Shown piece by piece: positions 15,501-20,037 of a stretch of DNA of 20,037 bases. Position 1 is the first letter of the stretch. Every line of letters starts with the position of its first letter. Made by a program: the position numbers and the translations under genes. The notes under the pieces were generated by a model, which saw only the letters and a program-made list of their open reading frames with translations, was not told where the DNA came from and did no database searches. The stretch covers positions 1 to 20,037 of the forward strand of contig CADBPK010000153.1 of the NCBI GenBank assembly GCA_902796465.1, given 5' to 3'. This DNA comes from an uncultured Erysipelotrichaceae bacterium. GTDB lineage: Bacteria; Bacillota_I; Bacilli_A; Erysipelotrichales; Erysipelotrichaceae.

Positions 15501-16046
15501 TTTGAAAGCAAGGGGCAGATTATCAATATACTGGATTCCTATAATGAGCGGATGGAAGCGGCAGGAGAAGATGATAAGGTGATCACCTATACCGATTACG
15601 TCGGTGCCCTGATGTCATCCGTCACGAATATTATCGACACGATCAGCTATGTGCTGGTTGCGTTCGTTGCCATCTCCCTGATCGTCTCCTCGATCATGAT
15701 CGGCATTATCACATATATCTCCGTATTGGAAAGAACGAAGGAGATCGGTATTCTGCGGGCAATCGGTGCTTCCAAACGGAATATCTCGCAGGTATTCAAC
15801 GCAGAAACATTTATTATCGGTCTTCTTTCGGGCGTGCTCGGCATCCTGATTGCGGCACTTCTGCTGATTCCGGGCAATGCCCTGATCCATGCCATCAGCG
15901 GGAATACGGAAGTCAATGCGATCCTGCCGGTAGCAGGTGCGCTGATCCTGATCGTGATCAGTGTCCTGCTGACGCTGATCGGCGGTATTATTCCTTCCCG
16001 GAAAGCCGCGAAGAAAGATCCAGTTACAGCACTGCGTACAGAATAA
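12552..16046 (+). CDS. MacB/FtsX-type ABC transporter, ATPase-permease fusion with very large outer domain
   Basis: 1164 residues. Residues 1-225 are a LolD/MacB-type ATPase: Walker A GPSGSGKTT (38-46), signature LSGGQMQR near 141, Walker B LLADEPTGALD, and H-loop VTHNPE. A first membrane helix follows at about 264-285 and three more near 1030-1055, 1083-1106 and 1123-1148, in the FtsX arrangement (KEIGILRAIGASKRNI between the second and third). Between helices 1 and 2 are about 740 outside residues, far longer than in MacB or BceB. Residues 679 to about 869 hold three tandem repeats; a Met-rich helical stretch follows at about 880-955. MacB-type proteins are mechanotransmission machines, not classical channels. 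A role in envelope maintenance or peptide defence is inferred. It is transcribed alone and ends at a shared terminator. Confidence 0.9.
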   Translation: MLQIKDIRKTYVTGDFVQTALAGISLNLRDNEFVAILGPSGSGKTTLLNIIGGLDRYDDGDLVINGISTKKYTDRDWDSYRNHTIGFVFQSYNLIPHQTVLSNVELALTISGISRAERRKRAEDALIKVGLEDHMNKKPNQLSGGQMQRVAIARALVNDPDILLADEPTGALDTVTSIQVMDLLKEVAEERLVVMVTHNPELAEEYATRIVNLRDGMITGDSDPYVVADEIPAVHKNMGKASMSFLTSLLLSFNNLKTKKGRTFLTAFAGSIGIIGIALILSLSNGVNEYIRSVEEDTLSEYPLEIDEAGVNLTSLILNRTKKDEGEYEVRERHTLSTMFSNIRKNDLFALKLYLESRDSHIYDYANAVEYTFTVTPRLYRMTGESSYRQVSPNPAFSRMGMNSSAASSAAMSRMNIFSSLPEDANLYKEKYDILVGRWPENYNECVVVLSNDQIVSDLTLYTLGLKDPKEFDKMMEAYSKGETMEFDEEEKTFLFNDFLGIQFRIVDNADCYEYDSEYDVYVDKSDNKDYMLKKIRNGEPLEVIGVVKPHSDEDAMLLGTGICYHHSLDLYVMEHAQNSEIVKKQLAHPDINVFTGKDFADEEASAFNMESLFTIDTEAMANAFQVDASGLNIDPSAFSNIKIDPSAISFDMSDFNVDMGEAGQELLSNMMKNITVEISSEEMLKLFETVLNSYLDKAAEDPSTDYRRLGEAVQKYMLSDQARNILREDTAALINELGIVVPTEQDLTAMVADIMSGYPAYAAEHMSDDTDQAALMAEYLSTQEVRGKIASYAQGYADANQDIAVTEEQITKILNDIYQGYETYAEENKLPDPSVMASSFMKYLDTNEGRKLLNDGLKKAVNIDEIEKELRKAFSETMSDYSGKMQSQIEKMMKQVMGQIGNGVSGAMKNMMTQFMNNMQNIFHVDVDAFRNAIQINMDADSLQELMMSMMTSETATYEGNLTKLNYADEDIPAAIYIYPKDFESKGQIINILDSYNERMEAAGEDDKVITYTDYVGALMSSVTNIIDTISYVLVAFVAISLIVSSIMIGIITYISVLERTKEIGILRAIGASKRNISQVFNAETFIIGLLSGVLGILIAALLLIPGNALIHAISGNTEVNAILPVAGALILIVISVLLTLIGGIIPSRKAAKKDPVTALRTE
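14586..15158 (+). repeat. Three tandem ~63-residue protein repeats in the ABC outer domain
   Basis: Repeat units start at 14586 (ISSEEMLKLF), 14775 (VPTEQDLTAM) and 14967 (VTEEQITKIL), residues 679, 742 and 806. Each has an aromatic-rich helix (NSYLDKA, SGYPAYA, QGYETYA) at the same offset, Tyr then Met/Leu at positions 39-40, and Arg at position 46 (DQARNIL, QEVRGKI, NEGRKLL). The DNA is too diverged to be a recent duplication. Confidence 0.75.
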
Positions 16047-16049
16047 AAA

Positions 16050-16087
16050 AGGGAAGTTACTCCGTAGCGGAGTCCTTCTCTTTTTCT
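16050..16087. terminator. Bidirectional terminator shared by the ABC gene and the microprotein gene
   Basis: ACTCCG (16059-16064) pairs with CGGAGT (16068-16073) around TAG, and GAAG (16053-16056) with CTTC (16075-16078). Rightward it is followed by TCTTTTTC, and leftward by CCCTTTTTTATTC. The stop codon of the - strand microprotein (16057-16059) is within the stem. Confidence 0.85.
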
Positions 16088-16233
16088 TTGTCTTCCTTTT
16101 CGTCTTCATCTTCGTCTGTCTGGTCTTTATACCAGAGAGCTGCAGCGTAGGAATGAACGAATGAAACGTACAATATGCCGGCAGCGATGGCCGCAGCCGC
16201 AGCCAGTTTTCTTCCGATAGTCGGAGTCAGCAT
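16057..16233 (-). CDS. Small single-pass membrane protein with acidic tail
   Basis: 58 residues, too short for usual gene finders. The start at 16233 has a nearly perfect ribosome binding site (AAAAGGAGG, 9 bases upstream), 15 bases after the flavin-reductase stop, so the two are probably one transcript. Residues 1-9 are positively charged (RK at 8-9). Residues 10-35 are an Ala-rich membrane helix (LAAAAAIAAGILYVSFVHSY, then AAALWY). Residues 36-58 are almost all Asp, Glu and Lys (DEDEDEKEDKEKEKDS). The layout fits an inserted microprotein or an uncleaved signal anchor. The stop codon sits in the terminator stem. I do not recognise a family. The coding pattern and RBS make it likely real. Confidence 0.7.
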   Translation of the reverse strand: MLTPTIGRKLAAAAAIAAGILYVSFVHSYAAALWYKDQTDEDEDEKEDKEKEKDSATE

Positions 16234-16248
16234 TTTCCTGTCCTCCTT

Positions 16249-16740
16249 TTATTTCTGTATCACATCGATGATCTCACCGACAAACATGTAATGCGGATGC
16301 CAGTCTTTATAGATCCCTTCCGAGATCTCTTTGGCGAGCAACTCTCTGTGGAACTGGTCTGCGTAGAGTTTTTTGCAGACAAATGTCAGTTCTGCTTCCT
16401 GAAAAGTAACGGTGCCCTTTACCTCCTGCGGATGCAGGGAAGTCATGGCCACCTTGTCCTTGTCCCTGCCGGAGGTTGTGCCGAGGACCTGCAGGTCCCT
16501 GCGGTATTCCGGCGGGAAGAACGCAACGGTAAACAGTTCGTTTTTCATGAGATATTCCCATGTATAGCGGTCTTCGTTGATGTAGATCGTCACGATGGTG
16601 CGGTCATTGTCCCAGATACTTCCGAGGGAGCCCCAGCCGATCGTACAGGTGTTGAAATCATCCGGTGAACCGGCAGTTGCCAGTGCCCACTGTTTGCGGA
16701 ACATCTCAAAGACCTTGTATCGGTTTTCCTTGTAACTCAT
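16249..16740 (-). CDS. Flavin-reductase-like FMN-binding protein
   Basis: 163 residues from the ATG at 16740, chosen because GGAGG lies 8 bases upstream; a longer reading from 16764 would code through that site. The sequence fits the split-barrel flavin reductase-like family (Flavin_Reduct). It has an N-terminal WALATAGSPDDFNTCTIGWG segment, the VTIYINEDRYTWEYL stretch, and NELFTVAFFPPEYRRDLQVLGTTSGRDKDK, the usual FMN-contacting and dimer region, with a C-terminal HYMFVGEIIDV strand. Members reduce or bind FMN, or act as NADH:flavin oxidoreductases or oxidase partners, in the cytoplasm. The gene is divergent from the MFS gene and followed by the membrane microprotein. The exact redox role is unknown. 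Confidence 0.87.
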   Translation of the reverse strand: MSYKENRYKVFEMFRKQWALATAGSPDDFNTCTIGWGSLGSIWDNDRTIVTIYINEDRYTWEYLMKNELFTVAFFPPEYRRDLQVLGTTSGRDKDKVAMTSLHPQEVKGTVTFQEAELTFVCKKLYADQFHRELLAKEISEGIYKDWHPHYMFVGEIIDVIQK

Positions 16741-16785
16741 AATGATATCCTCCGGTTTCTGCATTAAAATTCGTGAATCAGCGCA

Positions 16786-16827
16786 TTGAAAAATTCATGA
16801 TATGACATGATTATCTGTTATGATAAT
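16786..16827 (+). promoter_or_regulatory. Control region between the flavin reductase and MFS genes
   Basis: Two adjacent dyads: TCATG-N6-CATGA (16795-16810) and ATTATC-N6-GATAAT (16810-16827). A possible MFS promoter is TTGAAA (16786-16791), 17 bases, GATTAT (16809-16814). Both dyads overlap it, so a dimeric regulator could act here. No regulator gene is nearby. Confidence 0.35.
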
Positions 16828-16847
16828 AGTAACATAAGGAGTTCATC

Positions 16848-18089
16848 ATGAAAGGAAAATATTTGTCCGTTCTGATTGCAATGTGCGGACTTGCGGCAAG
16901 TTCCGTCGGTGTCATGGTCAACGCTGCAGGTGTTTTTTATGCACCGATCGCGGAAAGTCTCGGCACCGGCCGCGGGAATATTGCCATGATGATAACGATC
17001 TGTTCGATCGTTGCGTCCATGGTAGCGATGGTCGTTCCGAAGCTGATCAGGGAAACCAATCTGAAACTGATCATCATAGTGGCGACTGTATTGATGGCAG
17101 GGTCTACGCTTCTTTACTCCCTGTGTAATTCTCTCTGGCAGCTCTATCTGCTGAGCATCATCCGCGGTTTCGGCGGCGGTCTGATCAACTTTGTTCTGAT
17201 TACCATGATCCTGAACCAGTGGTTTTTTGCCAAGCACGGTGTGATCACAAGTATTGCCATGGCGTTCAGCGGTGTTCCGGGTGTGGTTCTTTCACCGATC
17301 TACACAAGCATCATCAATTCTTCCGGATGGCGCACGGCATATGTCGCGGTAGCTGCTTCCATGGTCCTGTTCAATCTCCCGGCAATTTTGCTGAAGTTCT
17401 CGCTCCGTCCCCAGACAAGCGGTCTGCAGCCATACGGCTATGAGGAATTCCAGAAACTGCGGGAAGAAGGAAATGTCCTGCATGATGACAGATCAAGTGC
17501 CGGCTTCAGTTTTGCCAATCCGAAATTCATCCTGGCAATGATCGTTACGATCATGATTTCCATCGTAGCGGCAGTTCCGCAGCACTTCCCGGGCTATGCC
17601 ACATCCATCGGGCATTCCGCAGAAGTCGGTGCGCTCATGCTGTCGGTCAGTATGGCTTTCAACATTCTTTCCAAACTTGGACTTGGTATTCTTTCCGACA
17701 AGGTCGGTGTCTATAAGAGCGTTATGATCATGGTCTGCGTCAATATTGTCGGTATCCTGTTCCTGCTGTTCATCAATACGGAATTCACACTGTACGCCGG
17801 TGCAGGCATGTTCGCTTTTGCCTTTGCGGTCGGAGCGGTAGGATGCGCGATGATCACCGGTCATCTGTTCGGAATGGAATATTACAGTACCGTTTATCCT
17901 GTACTGAGTTTTGTCGGCGGCATTGCGAATGCGCTCGCAGCTACATTGGTCGGTTCCCTGTACGATGTTACAGGTACATACCGTGTCAACTTCTGGCTGG
18001 CGCTGGGATGCCAGATCATCCTGCTCATAGCATTTAACCTGGCATGCCTGATCCGTAAAAAGGAAAGAAGAAGCGGAATCGAGATTTAA
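16848..18089 (+). CDS. MFS transporter (oxalate:formate antiporter-like)
   Basis: 413 residues with about twelve hydrophobic segments in two halves of six. A hydrophilic middle loop (about residues 191-221) separates them. The pattern, with an N-terminal half rich in Gly/Ala (GVMVNAAGVFYAPIAESLG), the LIRGFGGGL-like segment in helix 4 and SDKVGVYKS in the second half, resembles the OFA and monocarboxylate-porter branch, which moves small organic acids or other anions. AAGGAG lies 6 bases before the start. It is transcribed alone, divergent from the flavin reductase, and ends at a terminator shared with the GNAT gene. The substrate is not deducible. Confidence 0.9.
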   Translation: MKGKYLSVLIAMCGLAASSVGVMVNAAGVFYAPIAESLGTGRGNIAMMITICSIVASMVAMVVPKLIRETNLKLIIIVATVLMAGSTLLYSLCNSLWQLYLLSIIRGFGGGLINFVLITMILNQWFFAKHGVITSIAMAFSGVPGVVLSPIYTSIINSSGWRTAYVAVAASMVLFNLPAILLKFSLRPQTSGLQPYGYEEFQKLREEGNVLHDDRSSAGFSFANPKFILAMIVTIMISIVAAVPQHFPGYATSIGHSAEVGALMLSVSMAFNILSKLGLGILSDKVGVYKSVMIMVCVNIVGILFLLFINTEFTLYAGAGMFAFAFAVGAVGCAMITGHLFGMEYYSTVYPVLSFVGGIANALAATLVGSLYDVTGTYRVNFWLALGCQIILLIAFNLACLIRKKERRSGIEI

Positions 18090-18091
18090 AA

Positions 18092-18115
18092 AACCTGTTT
18101 TCAACAGGTTTTTAT
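18092..18115. terminator. Bidirectional terminator between MFS and GNAT genes
   Basis: AACCTGTT (18092-18099) pairs with AACAGGTT (18103-18110) around TTC. Rightward TTTAT follows; leftward TTTTAAATC follows. The GNAT stop codon (18112-18114) abuts the stem. Confidence 0.88.
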
Positions 18116-18534
18116 AGTTTCATCGTATAGCCGTAATGGGTCGCTTTCATGCCGAGCCGTTCATAGAAGCGGTGCGCATGGATCCTTCTCATGTTGGTCA
18201 CAAGCTCGATCTGTTCGCAGTTTTCCGCGCGTGCAGTACGGCAGGCCTCCTCGAAAAGAGCTGTTCCGGTTCTGCGGTTCCGCTCTTCTTGCAGAACACA
18301 GAGTTCAACGATTTCTGCAATTCTGCGGCAGTGATGGAGATGATATTCGATCCGGATATTGCACATGCCGGTGACGATGCCGTCTTTCTCTGCCACCAGG
18401 CACCTGTATCTGCCGTCTTTCTGCTGGCTCTCAAAAATCTCTTTGAAACGTCCGTAATCAAATTCCGTTTCTTCCAGCAGGCAGATCAGCCGGTATACGT
18501 TTTCGGTATCTTTCATTTCAGCAAGTCTTATCAT
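18112..18534 (-). CDS. GNAT-family N-acetyltransferase
   Basis: 140 residues. Transfers an acetyl group from acetyl-CoA to an amine, in the cytoplasm. The fold order is visible: N-terminal IRLAEMKDTENVYRLICLLE, the central strand GRYRCLVAEKDGIVTGMCNI, the strand IAEIVELCVLQEERNRRTGTALFEEA with the acetyl-CoA loop (RNRRTGTA, a slight departure from RxxGxG/A), and the C-terminal RFYERLGMKATHYGYTMKL. No substrate can be assigned. The ATG at 18534 abuts a strong dyad in which its AGGA ribosome binding site is paired, so translation may be restrained. It converges with the MFS gene and diverges from the glucosidase. Confidence 0.88.
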   Translation of the reverse strand: MIRLAEMKDTENVYRLICLLEETEFDYGRFKEIFESQQKDGRYRCLVAEKDGIVTGMCNIRIEYHLHHCRRIAEIVELCVLQEERNRRTGTALFEEACRTARAENCEQIELVTNMRRIHAHRFYERLGMKATHYGYTMKL

Positions 18535-18567
18535 ATTCCTATTTTATCATTTCATCAGAATAGGAAT
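18535..18567 (-). promoter_or_regulatory. Perfect 9-bp dyad covering the GNAT ribosome binding site
   Basis: ATTCCTATT (18535-18543) and AATAGGAAT (18559-18567) are perfect inverted arms around 15 bases. In the - strand message the second arm, containing AGGA, ends right before the start codon. It may be an RNA hairpin that hides the ribosome binding site, or a DNA operator for both divergent genes. Confidence 0.5.
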
Positions 18568-18598
18568 CGTCATTAATTTGTCATCATCACTCATTTAA

Positions 18599-20037
<1,439 letters not shown>

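Overview
The window looks like chromosome from a low-to-mid GC Gram-positive gut-type Firmicute. An Erysipelotrichia-like host is my best guess, from overall gene style and not from a marker gene. The evidence is strong AGGAGG-type ribosome binding sites, rho-independent terminators at most unit ends, a YtrA-type GntR/ABC unit, a CBS-type family II pyrophosphatase, a fused MacB/FtsX-type ABC transporter and a GH1 phospho-glucosidase. I ran no searches; family names come from motifs and remembered family patterns.

Layout. (1) 1-203: no convincing protein. The + strand has several hairpins and ends in two possible rho-independent terminators that overlap the 3' end of the integrase gene, so an RNA gene or leader may run in from the left. 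(2) 204-3155: a very compact integrative element. Three genes on the - strand are joined by 4-bp ATGA overlaps: an excisionase-like protein, a protein resembling the N-terminus of phage replisome organizers, and a tyrosine integrase. A divergent cI/Xre-type repressor is on the + strand. The divergent region holds two good promoters and three copies of the dyad TATTGA-N6-TCAATA placed on them. (3) 3156-3344: AT-rich with short direct repeats, including a perfect 11-bp tandem. (4) 3345-3420: tRNA-Thr(CGT) on the - strand with its own promoter and terminator; a natural integration target, but I could not find the matching left junction.

(5) 3509-7403: housekeeping-like genes on the + strand: an AlkZ-related protein, a Cof-type HAD phosphatase, a histidine-phosphatase (phosphoglycerate mutase family) and a manganese-dependent pyrophosphatase with regulatory CBS/DRTGG domains. 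(6) 7540-9367: a GntR (YtrA-type) regulator, ABC ATPase and ABC-2 permease, overlapping, with a palindrome on the promoter. (7) 9434-11312: an AT-richer, overlapping pair of unknown function, a CpXC zinc-binding protein and a 181-residue partner. This is my best candidate for an undescribed system.

(8) 11376-12431 (-): an M42 aminopeptidase. (9) 12552-16046 (+): an 1164-residue ATPase-permease fusion whose very large outer domain contains three tandem repeats of about 63 residues. (10) 16057-16740 (-): a flavin-reductase-like protein followed by an unlisted 58-residue membrane microprotein whose stop codon lies inside the terminator shared with the ABC gene. (11) 16848-18089 (+): an MFS transporter. 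(12) 18112-18534 (-): a GNAT acetyltransferase whose ribosome binding site is inside a hairpin. (13) 18617 to window end (+): a 6-phospho-beta-glucosidase, cut by the window edge a few residues before its expected C-terminus.
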